A stretch of 64,000 bases of DNA, from the NCBI GenBank assembly GCA_024235315.1, contig JACKMP010000007.1, forward strand, positions 97,680-161,679, given 5' to 3'. A program made the translations under genes and the position numbers. Within the stretch, counting starts at the first letter, position 1; each line of letters opens with the position of its first letter. This stretch comes from Chromatiaceae bacterium (GTDB taxonomy: Bacteria; Pseudomonadota; Gammaproteobacteria; Chromatiales; Chromatiaceae). Below are positions 54,465 to 63,296 of this stretch, piece after piece. The notes beneath the pieces are model-generated. The model did not search any database and was not told the origin of the DNA. It worked only from the letters and a program-made list of their open reading frames with translations.

Positions 54465-55916
54465 TCAGCCCTTCACGGCCCCGGGGCAAAGACCGGCTTT
54501 CTTGCGCGCCTCGATAAAGGCCTCGCAGCCATCCTTGGCAAGCGGCAGACGGTATTCCTCCATGGCGTGATCCTTCAGCATCAGGGTTCCGATGCGCGTG
54601 CTGACTTCGCCGATACGGTCGCGGAAGTCGGCCTCCATGTTCACCCTTGCCCGTTCGTAGTCGAGATCACGGTTGCGCTCACGCTGGGTGAACTCGACGA
54701 TCCTGCCGGATTGTTGCTGTCTGCGTTTTTCCATCTGCAGCTGAACCGCCTTGTCGCTGGCGTCATAGTGCGACTGCCACAACTTGGTGAGTGCCTTCTG
54801 CCGTTCCTCCATCAGCCGCGCGACATTCGCCTGCTCTTTGGTTATCTCGTCGTTCAGTTGCGAACGGATGGCCTCGATCTCTTCCGGCTTTGCGTCGCGG
54901 GTACTCTGAAACAGCTCGAAAGCGGCATTGTGCTGGGCATTGCGACCGCGGATCTCGTATTGCTCCTTCACGGTTATCAGCAGCGATGCCGTTGTCGAGA
55001 GACCGGAGAAAAACTTGTGGAGCTGTACCGCCTGGTCTGCCAACGATGGATCGTGGTCGGCGATCTTGACGAAGGCATTGCTCGGATCGACAGCACCGCC
55101 TTGTCCCTCCCACCTGGCGTACTCCTGGGCCAATCCCTCGACGTAGTCCACCACCTGCGGGCGTTTCAGTTGCCAGACTGCGTCCGCCGCGACATCGAGG
55201 ACAAAGCGCCCCTCCTGACCGTCCATATAGAGTTTCGACGCGATGGCGGCATTGCAAGGGTCGGTCTCGCCATCGGCAATGGCATTCGCCTTCTCGTAAA
55301 GGGTGTCGCGGAGCGCCACGCGCATCGGTTTGGACAGTGCCTGGTAGATACCCACCTGCTTCATGTTGGCGGCTTCGTATTCATCCGCCGAGGCGTGTGG
55401 CGGTGTCGGCAGGCAGTCACGCCGGTAGTCCATCACCTTGAGCCCGTAGTGCATCCCGCCGGAATAGCCGAGATCCACAGTGCCATTGGCCAGTTCATCG
55501 GTCACGGCACCAAACAGGTCGGTCTCGCCCTCCGGGGTATTGCTGCCGATACAGCCCTGCCAGTCTGAACCGCCACCCGGCAGCGGCTCGGTCCACGAAC
55601 CCAGGCCGCTGAAATGGCACTCGCCACCTTCCGCCTTGACGCCGACATGGCCACTGCGGGGATAGGTGCGACAAAGACACGAATACGCCTTGTCCGGAAT
55701 GGTCACGTCAAGGTGCGTGGCCAGTTTTCCGATCTTGGCGCCGCCCAGTTGCGCAATGTCGTTGGCGATCGCATCACGCACCACCCTGGTCAACTCGGCC
55801 GCGCGGATTTCGCGTTCGGTCTTGCCTTGTTCGGCGGCGAGTGGCGCGACCATCATCAGCAGGGTGAAAAGCAAAGACCCAATCAACGCAGAGCGGCCAA
55901 TGTATTGCGGAATCAT
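54465..55916 (-). CDS. Exported coiled-coil protein of unknown function, 483 aa
   Basis: The protein has a signal peptide (SALIGSLLFTLLMMVAPLAA) and then an alpha/beta region with several Cys (SCLCRTYPRSG, GGECHFSG, WQGCIGSN, CLPTPP, TDPCNAAIASKLY). A long charged, heptad-like stretch follows at about residues 310-450 (EIEAIRSQLNDEITKEQAN, ALTKLWQSHYDASDKAVQLQ, RRQQQSGRIVEFTQRERNR), giving a coiled coil. No family is recognised. Its ATG overlaps the stop of the upstream secreted gene by 4 nt, so the two are translationally coupled and probably function together in the periplasm. Confidence 0.7.
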   Translation of the reverse strand: MIPQYIGRSALIGSLLFTLLMMVAPLAAEQGKTEREIRAAELTRVVRDAIANDIAQLGGAKIGKLATHLDVTIPDKAYSCLCRTYPRSGHVGVKAEGGECHFSGLGSWTEPLPGGGSDWQGCIGSNTPEGETDLFGAVTDELANGTVDLGYSGGMHYGLKVMDYRRDCLPTPPHASADEYEAANMKQVGIYQALSKPMRVALRDTLYEKANAIADGETDPCNAAIASKLYMDGQEGRFVLDVAADAVWQLKRPQVVDYVEGLAQEYARWEGQGGAVDPSNAFVKIADHDPSLADQAVQLHKFFSGLSTTASLLITVKEQYEIRGRNAQHNAAFELFQSTRDAKPEEIEAIRSQLNDEITKEQANVARLMEERQKALTKLWQSHYDASDKAVQLQMEKRRQQQSGRIVEFTQRERNRDLDYERARVNMEADFRDRIGEVSTRIGTLMLKDHAMEEYRLPLAKDGCEAFIEARKKAGLCPGAVKG

Positions 55917-57424
55917 CGCGCCTCCCCCGGTCCCGGTCTGTCGAGGAATTCGCCGAGCGCCTGCCGTGCCCGATGACGCAGAAACTGGAGATAGGCATCC
56001 GCGTCGAACCGGTCCGCCGGGATAAGACGGTAGCGCGTCTGCATGTCCACCTCTGCGCCCGGTGGCTGACGGATCGTCAGGACGTTCAGATCAAAGCGGC
56101 TGGGCTGGCCTGAACGCGCCGGTGCGGCCAGCAAAGTCGCGTAGAGCGGCTTGCCCTTTTGGCTCGGCGACCGCGGCATGTCACCCCGAATGCCCGGTCC
56201 GCCCGGCACACGGACGCTCAGCGAGTTCCAGGCGATCCAGATCTGCAATCGACCATCCCAGTCCGGTGGCAGGGGCCGTACCCAGTTCTCGTAGTACCCA
56301 TGACGCACCTGCAGGGTGTAGTGATCGTCGTCAGACAAACGGATCACGGAGAAGCGCGCGTCGTAACGTGTCCTGCGCACATTGTCGTCCGCCAGTCCGA
56401 CGCCTTCGGTCCCGAGGACAAAATACAGACCACTGGTGTTATCGGGGTCGAGGGCCAGCTCGACCAGGTACGGCGCCTTGTCCACCAGCACGTCCACATC
56501 GGCCAGCGGTACGGTGGAGGTGAAGCCGACCCGGCCCCAGCCATTTTTTGCCGGCACATCCACCCGCATCGAGCCAACTGCCAGTTGTGCGAAACGGCCG
56601 AGATCCTTTGAACCCTCTTCAATCACCTTCCACTTCTGCAATGCATCGGCCGCCAGCAGATCAGTTGCCGGAAACATCGCATCCGCCGGAGGTGGAGGCT
56701 CTGCGGTCCCGTCGGGCTCGTGGGAGAGGGTGATGCGCTTGAGACCAAGCCGCGACGGTGTTCCGTCGCTCCCGGTACGCGTGAATGCATAGACGAAGAA
56801 GCCGGTGTGCGGCCGCGCCAGTGACCAGGGTCCCTGCAGCGGCGGCAGGTCGTCGACACCAACGCTCACCTGGCCGGGGCTGATTGTGACGCTCACACGT
56901 GTCGGCGCATGGCGTTCGCTGCTGCCCTGCGGATGATCAACCGGTGGCTTGTTCTTCGGCCCCGGGGTCTCGTACCAACCGTAGACGCTGCCGTTGCCGT
57001 CATCGGCCGGTTGCCAGTAGAACACCATGCCGTACTGGCTCAGGGCCCATTCACCGAATGACTGCGTAAGGTGGAGCGAAAAGCGGTCACTGCGCTGGGG
57101 ATCGAGTTCAAAAGTCAGCGTCACACGTGCGTCGGGGCCGAAATCGTCGAGCCACACGCGCGGCACCTTGGACCCGATTCCGATCTCGGTCTTCTTCCGC
57201 TCACCCGGGATCTCGATGAACAGCCCGTCATCCTGTTCGCTCTTGATGTTGGAGAGCTTGCCGAACAGCGATGTGTCATGCAGCAGGCGCCAATCCTGCC
57301 GATCGGGTCTGTGCTCGAACAGGACATCTTCCGCCGGAGTGGGGACTTGCGAGGCCGCCCCGCCAAGCCACGGCGAGACAGCGAACAAGAACAGAAGCAG
57401 GCTGCGGACGGTTCGGTACGGCAT
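55913..57424 (-). CDS. Exported duplicated beta-sandwich (LamG-like) protein, 503 aa
   Basis: After a signal peptide (LLLFLFAVSPWLGGAASQ), residues 25-240 and about 255-480 look like two related beta-sandwich domains. The first has LFEHRPDRQDWRLLHDTSLF, ARVTLTFELDPQRSDRFSLH and SVTISPGQVSVGVDDLPPLQ. The second has DALQKWKVIEEGSKDLGRFA, YLVELALDPDNTSGLYFVLG and DHYTLQVRHGYYENWVRPLP. The pattern resembles concanavalin/LamG-like carbohydrate- or protein-binding domains; that is inference. No catalytic motif is seen. The C-terminus is plain. It overlaps the next gene by 4 nt. Confidence 0.7.
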   Translation of the reverse strand: MPYRTVRSLLLFLFAVSPWLGGAASQVPTPAEDVLFEHRPDRQDWRLLHDTSLFGKLSNIKSEQDDGLFIEIPGERKKTEIGIGSKVPRVWLDDFGPDARVTLTFELDPQRSDRFSLHLTQSFGEWALSQYGMVFYWQPADDGNGSVYGWYETPGPKNKPPVDHPQGSSERHAPTRVSVTISPGQVSVGVDDLPPLQGPWSLARPHTGFFVYAFTRTGSDGTPSRLGLKRITLSHEPDGTAEPPPPADAMFPATDLLAADALQKWKVIEEGSKDLGRFAQLAVGSMRVDVPAKNGWGRVGFTSTVPLADVDVLVDKAPYLVELALDPDNTSGLYFVLGTEGVGLADDNVRRTRYDARFSVIRLSDDDHYTLQVRHGYYENWVRPLPPDWDGRLQIWIAWNSLSVRVPGGPGIRGDMPRSPSQKGKPLYATLLAAPARSGQPSRFDLNVLTIRQPPGAEVDMQTRYRLIPADRFDADAYLQFLRHRARQALGEFLDRPGPGEAR

Positions 57425-57526
57425 CGGTGCGTCGCCAGCGAAAAACAGTCTGTTTTCGATACTAGACCTATGCCAGCGGCGCGCTTTGCCCCCGGTCAAC
57501 ATTGCGGTGCGAGGTGGTGGAGGCGC

Positions 57527-57985
57527 TCAGCTGGCCGGCCCGGTGCCTTTGCCACCTCTCGTCGCGTTGCTGCGACGTGATGGTTTGCGCCGCCAGAGCC
57601 CGAACGCCAGCAACCAGCCGACACCTGCAACGATCGGGTGCTCGATATTCGGTCTGGCCTGAATGGCGGGTGCGCTGATGACCGGCCAGAATGGGGCATA
57701 CCGCACGCGGAAGGGTTGTGCCTTCAGCAGCGCAGGCACCTTCGAGAAGTCGCCCAGCATCATGGTGGTGCCTTCGAAGGTACGGCCGTCGGGGACGGCA
57801 AATTCATAGTTGATCGTGTAGTTGAAACGGTTGCGCAACGGCTCGTTGCGCTCGTAGTTCAGCCGGCGCGTCGCGGTCACCGTAGCGGTCGCCTCGGCCC
57901 CGAACAACCCGAGCATCGGCACGGCAAGCCCCCATGCCAGCAACACCAGCCCCAACGGGGTGAGAAGTATTCTGGCCCAGTTCAT
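57527..57985 (-). CDS. Small membrane protein (DUF3592-like), 152 aa
   Basis: The protein has an N-terminal hydrophobic segment (LLTPLGLVLLAWGLAVPMLG), a soluble beta-rich middle (EATATVTATRRLNYERNEPL, FNYTINYEFAVPDGRTFEGT, VRYAPFWPVISAP) and a second hydrophobic segment (VAGVGWLLAFGLW). This layout is like DUF3592 membrane proteins. An ATG at 57985 is used; a GTG at 58000 is possible, with AGGAGG near it. It lies 102 bp upstream of the exported gene pair on the same strand and may head that operon. Confidence 0.65.
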   Translation of the reverse strand: MNWARILLTPLGLVLLAWGLAVPMLGLFGAEATATVTATRRLNYERNEPLRNRFNYTINYEFAVPDGRTFEGTTMMLGDFSKVPALLKAQPFRVRYAPFWPVISAPAIQARPNIEHPIVAGVGWLLAFGLWRRKPSRRSNATRGGKGTGPAS

Positions 57986-58387
57986 TGCTTTGATCCGCAC
58001 CCTCCTGCATTCGAACCTGGGAGCGTGTGATCAGTATGAACCGTTAGCGTATCTGTGGAAAACAGGTCTCCAATTCGTACTGAGATGAAGCCAGGCCCGC
58101 TTCAGTCATCAGTGAATTTGCAGACTGTCGCTCCGCATGTGGCAGCCGTTGGAGATGCCAGGATAGGGCATTCATGTGACCAGACAGGTACTGATCGAGT
58201 ATTTTCATCAGCTACCTTAATGTATTCATAAATTCAATTCTTGGTCCGGGCCGGGACGGCTACAGTCACTCAGCGACGTCATTGGGTGCGATCGGCCGCG
58301 GTGTCGGGTTGCCCGCCCATGAGCCAGGCGTTGGCACAGCCCCGAGATCGCGTGACCGCCGCGCCGTGATCCCACCCCAGAGAAGAC
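57986..58387. other. Gene-free region between the exported operon and icd
   Basis: The 402-base gap is divergent: the small membrane protein reads left and icd reads right. It includes an AT-rich stretch around 58205-58240 (TTAATGTATTCATAAATTC) which probably holds a promoter. No gene or repeat was recognised. Confidence 0.4.
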
Positions 58388-60646
58388 ATGAGCACAAAGA
58401 AACCGACGATCATCTACACGCTGACCGACGAATCCCCGCTGCTGGCAGCCTGTTCGTTGCTCCCGATACTGAGGACCTTCACGGAGCCTGCGGGCATCGA
58501 CATCAAGAAGAGTGACATCTCCCTGTCTGCCCGGATCCTTGCCGAGTTTCCCGAGTACCTGGAACCCGGACAGCGGGTGGAGGACTGCCTGGCCGAGCTG
58601 GGCCGTCTGACCCAGGAGCCCGACACCAATATCATCAAGCTGCCCAACATCAGCGCGTCGATTCCACAGTTGACCGCCGCGATTGCGGAACTCCAGGCCT
58701 GTGGGTACGCAGTCCCGAAATACCCGGAGGAGCCACGGGGCGACGCAGATCAGCAGGTCAGGCGGCGTTATTCCAAAGTGCTGGGCAGTGCCGTCAATCC
58801 GGTACTGCGCGAAGGCAATTCAGACCGGCGTGCGCCGCCGGCGGTAAAGCGCTACGCGCGCAAGAACCCGCACCCGATGGGCAGGTGGAGCCCGGCCTCG
58901 CGGACGCATGTCTCGCACATGCGTGGTGGTGATTTCTATTCGAGTGAGAAATGCATGACCATGGACAAGGCGTGCAGCGTGAAGATGGACCTTGTCACCA
59001 AATACGGTGAAGTCATCGTCCTCAAGGAAAACACCGCCCTGCTCGAAGGCGAAATCATCGACAGCATGTTCATGAGCAAGAAGGCGCTGTGCGACTTCAT
59101 CGAGGAGCAGCTGCAGGATGCCTACGAGACCGGTGTGATGTTTTCGCTGCACGTCAAAGCGACCATGATGAAAGTGTCGCACCCGATTGTGTTCGGTCAC
59201 GCGGTGCGCGTGTTCTACAAGGACCTGTTCGACAAGCACGGTGAGCTGTTCCAACGCCTCGGGGTGAACCCGAACAACGGGATCAGCAGCGTGTACGAAA
59301 AGATCGAGCAGCTGCCGCGTTCGGTGCGCGAGGAGATCGAGCACGACATCCACGCCTGCTACCAGACCCGCCCGGAGCTGGCGATGGTCGATCCACGCCG
59401 GGGTATCTCCAACCTGCACGCGCCGAACGACGTGATTGTCGACGCCTCGATGCCCGCGATGATCCGTGAGGGCGGCAAGATGTGGGGCCCCGACGGCAAG
59501 CTCAAGGACACCAAGGCGGTGATGCCCGAAAGCACCTATGCGCGCATCTACCAGGAGATGATCAACTTCTGCAAGACCAATGGCGCATTCGATCCGACCA
59601 CGATGGGGACTGTGCCCAACGTCGGTCTGATGGCGCAGAAAGCCGAAGAGTACGGCTCGCACGACAAGACCTTCGAGATCCCGGTCGACGGTGTCGCGCG
59701 CATCGTTGACGACGAGGGCAGGGTGCTGATCGAGCAGTCGGTCTGCAAGGGCGACATCTGGCGTATGTGTCAGACCAAGGATGCGCCAGTCCGTGACTGG
59801 GTCCGGCTGGCCGTGACCCGTGCCCGACAGTCGGACACGCCCGCCGTATTCTGGCTGGACGAATACCGCAGGCACGATGCCGAGTTGATCAAGAAGGTAA
59901 GACGCTACCTGCAGGACCACGACCTGACCGGGCTCGACGTCCAGATCATGTCGCCGTTGCGCTCGATGCGGTACACCCTGGAACGGGTCATCCGCGGCAA
60001 GGACACCATTTCGGTCACCGGCAATATCCTGCGTGACTACCTGACCGACCTGTTTCCGATCATGGAACTCGGCACCAGCGCCAAGATGCTGTCGGTGGTC
60101 CCGCTGATGAAGGGCGGTAGTCTGTTCGAGACCGGTGCCGGGGGCACGGCACCCAAGCTGGTGCAGCAACTGCTGGAGGAGAACCACCTGAGCTGGGATT
60201 CACTCGGCGAGTTTCTGGCACTCGGTGTGTCGCTGGAAGACGTCGGCCTGAAAACCGGCAACCACAAGGCAAGGATCCTGGCCAGGACCCTGGACGAGGC
60301 GACCGGGAAACTGCTCGACAGCAACAGGTCGCCGTCGCCCCGCACGGGAGAGTTGGACAGCCGTGGCAGCCATTTCTACCTTGCGTTGTACTGGGCGCAA
60401 GCGCTCGCGGCACAGAGCGAGGCCCCCGACCTGCAGGCCCATTTCGCGCCACTGGCAAAGGCGTTGAGCGAAAACGAACAGGCGATCATCGACGAGCTTT
60501 GTTTGGGACAGGGTGAGCCGGTCGATATCGGCGGCTATTACTTCGCCGACCCGGAGAAGACCAAGGCGGTCATGCGGCCCAGCGCGCGTTTCAACCAGGT
60601 ATTAAGGGAAGCGCGCCGACACCAGAGTTCGGCGCCGCCCGCCTGA
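58388..60646 (+). CDS. icd: Isocitrate dehydrogenase, NADP-dependent monomeric type
   Basis: This enzyme oxidises isocitrate to 2-oxoglutarate and CO2 with NADP. The 752-residue size and motifs fit the monomeric (IDH-II) form rather than the dimeric one. Seen are KKPTIIYTLTDESPLLAACS, ISASIPQLTAAIAELQACGY, NSDRRAPPAVKRYARKNPHP, VMPESTYARIYQEMINFCK and GTVPNVGLMAQKAEEYGSHD. The monomeric form is found in many gammaproteobacteria. It has no obvious operon partners; the downstream region begins an accessory stretch. Confidence 0.95.
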   Translation: MSTKKPTIIYTLTDESPLLAACSLLPILRTFTEPAGIDIKKSDISLSARILAEFPEYLEPGQRVEDCLAELGRLTQEPDTNIIKLPNISASIPQLTAAIAELQACGYAVPKYPEEPRGDADQQVRRRYSKVLGSAVNPVLREGNSDRRAPPAVKRYARKNPHPMGRWSPASRTHVSHMRGGDFYSSEKCMTMDKACSVKMDLVTKYGEVIVLKENTALLEGEIIDSMFMSKKALCDFIEEQLQDAYETGVMFSLHVKATMMKVSHPIVFGHAVRVFYKDLFDKHGELFQRLGVNPNNGISSVYEKIEQLPRSVREEIEHDIHACYQTRPELAMVDPRRGISNLHAPNDVIVDASMPAMIREGGKMWGPDGKLKDTKAVMPESTYARIYQEMINFCKTNGAFDPTTMGTVPNVGLMAQKAEEYGSHDKTFEIPVDGVARIVDDEGRVLIEQSVCKGDIWRMCQTKDAPVRDWVRLAVTRARQSDTPAVFWLDEYRRHDAELIKKVRRYLQDHDLTGLDVQIMSPLRSMRYTLERVIRGKDTISVTGNILRDYLTDLFPIMELGTSAKMLSVVPLMKGGSLFETGAGGTAPKLVQQLLEENHLSWDSLGEFLALGVSLEDVGLKTGNHKARILARTLDEATGKLLDSNRSPSPRTGELDSRGSHFYLALYWAQALAAQSEAPDLQAHFAPLAKALSENEQAIIDELCLGQGEPVDIGGYYFADPEKTKAVMRPSARFNQVLREARRHQSSAPPA

Positions 60647-61130
60647 TATCCGCATGGTCCCTGCGGGGCGGCGCTCCTCACAAGTCGAATGACTGCTCTT
60701 TGATGTAGGCAGGGCTTGTGCGCGGTGGTGCGTTACTGGTTACCTGTGAAGCTCTGGCTCGGACCGCAGCCGGCCAACTGCGGTCATTCTCGACCACGGC
60801 GATTCCGGACCGCTACCACTCATGACCTGCCGGTAGCTGGGTGCCTGCCGACCGGCAGCTGCATGCGTACAAGAGACATTCCCTGGCACAACCTCGGCGC
60901 TATCAGATGTGCAAGACGCGGATGATCGCAAACGGCAGGAATTGACAGCAAGCCGAAAAAGCGAACGCTCGTTCTTGTCAATTTTCTTTACAGCGGAGCT
61001 ATCCAACTGAGTTTGCAGGAATCTCAATTCTCTGTATTTTATGGGAAATATTGGAGGGGTATTGATATTGCTTGCCCTCTGCCAAACGCGTTGGGTCGTA
61101 TTGTTACTGAATTGACAAAAGGCAACTTCA
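60647..61130. other. Gene-free region with small inverted repeats
   Basis: The 484-base gap after icd carries no convincing gene. GACCGCAG (60762-60769) and CTGCGGTC (60778-60785) form an inverted repeat inside a segment (about 60740-60900) that resembles degraded intergenic repeat sequence rather than coding DNA. The AT content rises toward the next gene. Confidence 0.35.
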
Positions 61131-62003
61131 ATGATGCGAAATACTTGGGCGCTGGGGGGAGGATTACTGATCGTTGGCTCGATCGCGGTCTGCGGCCAGG
61201 CCTTTGCCCAGCCATTTGGTCTAATGTTCGAGCGTGACAACGACGTGGCCAGCAACGAACTTGGTTTCAACACCTACGCTACTTATGCCGACATTCTCAC
61301 GGCGAATGCGACGTCCTCGACATTTTCCAATATCAACGTCAATGCCCCATTCAGTACCACGGGCATCACATGGGATGGTAGCCAGTTCATCGTGATGTTC
61401 GAGCGTGACAACGACGTGACCAGCAACGAACTTGGGTTCAACACCTACGCTACTTATGCCGACATTCTCACGGCGAATGCGACGTCCTCGACATTCTCCA
61501 ATATCAACGTCAATGCCCCATTCAGTACCACGGGCATCACATGGGACGGTAGCCAGTTCATCGTCATGTTCGAGCGTGACAACGACGTGACCAGCAACGA
61601 ACTTGGTTTCAACACCTACGCTACTTATGCCGACATTCTCACGGCGAATGCGACGTCCTCGACATTTTCCAATATCAACGTCAATGCCCCATTCAGTACC
61701 ACGGGCATCACATGGGATGGTAGCCAGTTCATCGTGATGTTCGAGCGTGACAACGACGTGACCAGCAACGAACTTGGGTTCAACACCTACGCTACTTATG
61801 CCGACATTCTCACGGCGAATGCGACGTCCTCGACATTCTCCAATATCAACGTCAATGCCCCATTCAGTACCACGGGCATATATTTCGTGGGTGATGATCA
61901 GGGAGATCAGCAGGTGCCGGGACCCACGCCGATACTGCTGATGTCGCCCGTGCTTGCGGGGCTGGTTTTTCGCCGCGTTCGATCGCAAAAAGGATCCGGG
62001 TAG
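61131..62003 (+). CDS. Exported repeat protein with PEP-CTERM-like tail
   Basis: The 290-residue protein has a signal peptide (GGGLLIVGSIAVCGQAFAQ, before PFG) and then four copies of a 57-residue repeat that starts FERDNDVTSNELGFNTYATY. The repeat continues with ADILTANATSSTFSNINV and a GITWDGSQFIVM end. The fourth copy is cut short. The last 30 residues read VPGPTPILLMSPVLAGLVF then RRVRSQKG: a PEP-CTERM-like sorting tail with a Pro-Gly-Pro variant, hydrophobic span and basic end. The W-DG-QF pattern suggests beta-propeller-like blades. The start has AAAAGG 8 nt upstream. Repeat copies are almost identical in DNA, so the array is young. Confidence 0.8.
   Translation: MMRNTWALGGGLLIVGSIAVCGQAFAQPFGLMFERDNDVASNELGFNTYATYADILTANATSSTFSNINVNAPFSTTGITWDGSQFIVMFERDNDVTSNELGFNTYATYADILTANATSSTFSNINVNAPFSTTGITWDGSQFIVMFERDNDVTSNELGFNTYATYADILTANATSSTFSNINVNAPFSTTGITWDGSQFIVMFERDNDVTSNELGFNTYATYADILTANATSSTFSNINVNAPFSTTGIYFVGDDQGDQQVPGPTPILLMSPVLAGLVFRRVRSQKGSG
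61224..61879 (+). repeat. Tandem 171-bp repeat array, 3.8 copies
   Basis: Copies begin at 61224, 61395, 61566 and 61737, exactly 171 bp apart; the last breaks off at about 61879. They differ at only a few bases. Copies 1 and 3 share one set of variants (GGTTTC, TTTTCC, GATGGT), and copies 2 and 4 share another (GGGTTC, TTCTCC, and GACGGT in copy 2). This shows a duplication of a 342-bp two-copy unit. The array is in frame within the exported protein. Confidence 0.97.
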
Positions 62004-62393
62004 CCCTGGGACGGGTTTTCGTTTCTTCCATACCGAGCGGAGCGACAAGGCTTCCGCGGTTTGTTGCCCGTTCGATCAGTGCGCGACGCGCGTATTTGAT
62101 CGGCTGTAGATCACCCATACCCGGTCCCCGACGGCGAAGCGTTCATGGGGGGATGTGTATTCCGCACAAACTCGAGCCACAGGGTTCGACTTGATTCACA
62201 CAAGCTGTCCCAACCTCTGGATGCTAATCGGGGAGTGAAATCGCCAGTTAGCCGCCCCGGCAGTGCCAAGCATCCTGACAGCGGGATTGCCCAGCTGGGG
62301 AATGACCGTTCCTGTTACTGACCTGCCGCTCACCGGGGAACGCCTCGCCGGCAGCAGTGGGTCGACTCCGGTCTAAAGTACCGCACAAACAGT

Positions 62394-62417
62394 GAAGCCG
62401 CCCACCGAGGCGGCTTC
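62394..62417 (+). terminator. Terminator-like hairpin
   Basis: GAAGCCGCC (62394-62402) pairs exactly with GGCGGCTTC (62409-62417) across a 6-nt loop and is followed by TTCGTCTG. It resembles a rho-independent terminator with a weak T-run. No gene ends just upstream, so it may be a leftover from a lost gene or end the repeat-protein transcript from 390 bp away. Confidence 0.55.
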
Positions 62418-62450
62418 TTCGTCTGAGCTACTGGCGCTTCGCGGCCCAGA

Positions 62451-62625
62451 CTGTGTGAAAACTCAAAAACGGTTCGCTGAAATCGTTTTTGAGCTTGAGC
62501 AAACTCTGACTAAAGCAACATCACCGGCAACCGCCCTTCAATGGCTTTAACGTCCATACATTGCCTGCTAAGGCATATTTCAAGGTTGATCCTTGCTCGG
62601 AGGGCAATATCGAGTTTTCACACAG
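62451..62625. mobile_element. MITE-like element with terminal inverted repeats, about 175 bp
   Basis: CTGTGTGAAAACTC at 62451-62464 is an exact inverted copy of GAGTTTTCACACAG at 62612-62625. Next to the left end is a second exact pair, CTCAAAAACG (62462-62471) and CGTTTTTGAG (62484-62493). The element has no transposase. Its ends look like those of insertion sequences that carry GTGTGAAAACT termini, so it is probably a non-autonomous remnant. No clear target-site duplication was seen. Confidence 0.6.
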
Positions 62626-62642
62626 CCTCGGCCAACTGCTGA

Positions 62643-63296
62643 CTAGTGCAATGCAGCGCCCATCGAGGCGGCTTTTACAACTCGCTCCTTTTTCAAACGA
62701 AAGCCAAAGGTAGCCAGCCCAACCCCAATCAGTGCGATCGCATTGGGTTCTGGCACTTGCGAAGGCTCGCGCACTAACCAAACGCCGACCACGGGGTTGG
62801 ATTCCGTCTTTCCAAACAAAATCTCGTTGTCTGTGAAGTATGCCGTTCCGTCAGCAATGAGCGCTTGCGTTGCACCCAGGTAAACTTGCGTTGCGTTTGC
62901 TTCTACTAAGCCATCTGAAAACGGGCTAACTTGACCTGAGCAATTGCCAGTACAACCTACTAGGTCGATGAGATCCAGCGACGGCAAATAGTTGCCTGCC
63001 AAGAAGTTTAAGTCTGCATCGATGGCGCCAGCGTTAATGAAAAGAGCAGTCACCTGGGCAACGCTAGGCGCAAAAAAGCCGCGTGCAATATACCCGAGCG
63101 CATCGCTTACCACGACTGCATTCCAGGAATGGTTTGTCGTTTCGGTCAGGTCGAGCCATTCAAGGCCGGTGTCCTCGTCGTAGGTCAACAAGCCATCTCC
63201 GAATGCATCGAGATCTCTGGAGATCAGTCCTGCACTACTCGAAGACACCCACAAGCTGCCAATAATAAGCAAAGTGACGGAGAGTTTCTGGATCAT
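62643..63296 (-). CDS. PEP-CTERM protein, 217 aa
   Basis: The protein has a signal peptide (LSVTLLIIGSLWVSSSSAG), a soluble domain (GLISRDLDAFGDGLLTYDED, TGLEWLDLTETTNHSWNAVV) with one possible disulfide (VGCTGNCSG), and a clear PEP-CTERM tail. The tail reads VPEPNAIALIGVGLATFGF followed by RLKKERVVK, i.e. VPEP, a hydrophobic span and a basic end, the signal for exosortase EpsH-type sorting to the surface. The GLEWLDLTETT stretch is common in secreted PEP-CTERM proteins of unknown function. ATG 63296 has GGGAG upstream. The promoter is not obvious. Confidence 0.85.
   Translation of the reverse strand: MIQKLSVTLLIIGSLWVSSSSAGLISRDLDAFGDGLLTYDEDTGLEWLDLTETTNHSWNAVVVSDALGYIARGFFAPSVAQVTALFINAGAIDADLNFLAGNYLPSLDLIDLVGCTGNCSGQVSPFSDGLVEANATQVYLGATQALIADGTAYFTDNEILFGKTESNPVVGVWLVREPSQVPEPNAIALIGVGLATFGFRLKKERVVKAASMGAALH

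Larger units (their letters stand above)
62004..62642. other. Gene-free stretch with a terminator-like hairpin and a MITE-like element
   Basis: No convincing gene is found in these 639 bases between the repeat protein and the PEP-CTERM gene. A hairpin at 62394-62417 and a 175-bp inverted-repeat element at 62451-62625 are listed separately. The rest appears to be non-coding. Confidence 0.6.

Noticed and set aside
54204..55568. 454-codon plus-strand frame opposite the coiled-coil exported protein
   Set aside because: The minus-strand frame has a signal peptide, a 4-nt coupling to its neighbour and a coiled coil; the antisense frame has none of these.
61224..61879. CRISPR-like repeats
   Set aside because: The 171-bp units are contiguous with no spacers and are in frame in a secreted protein.
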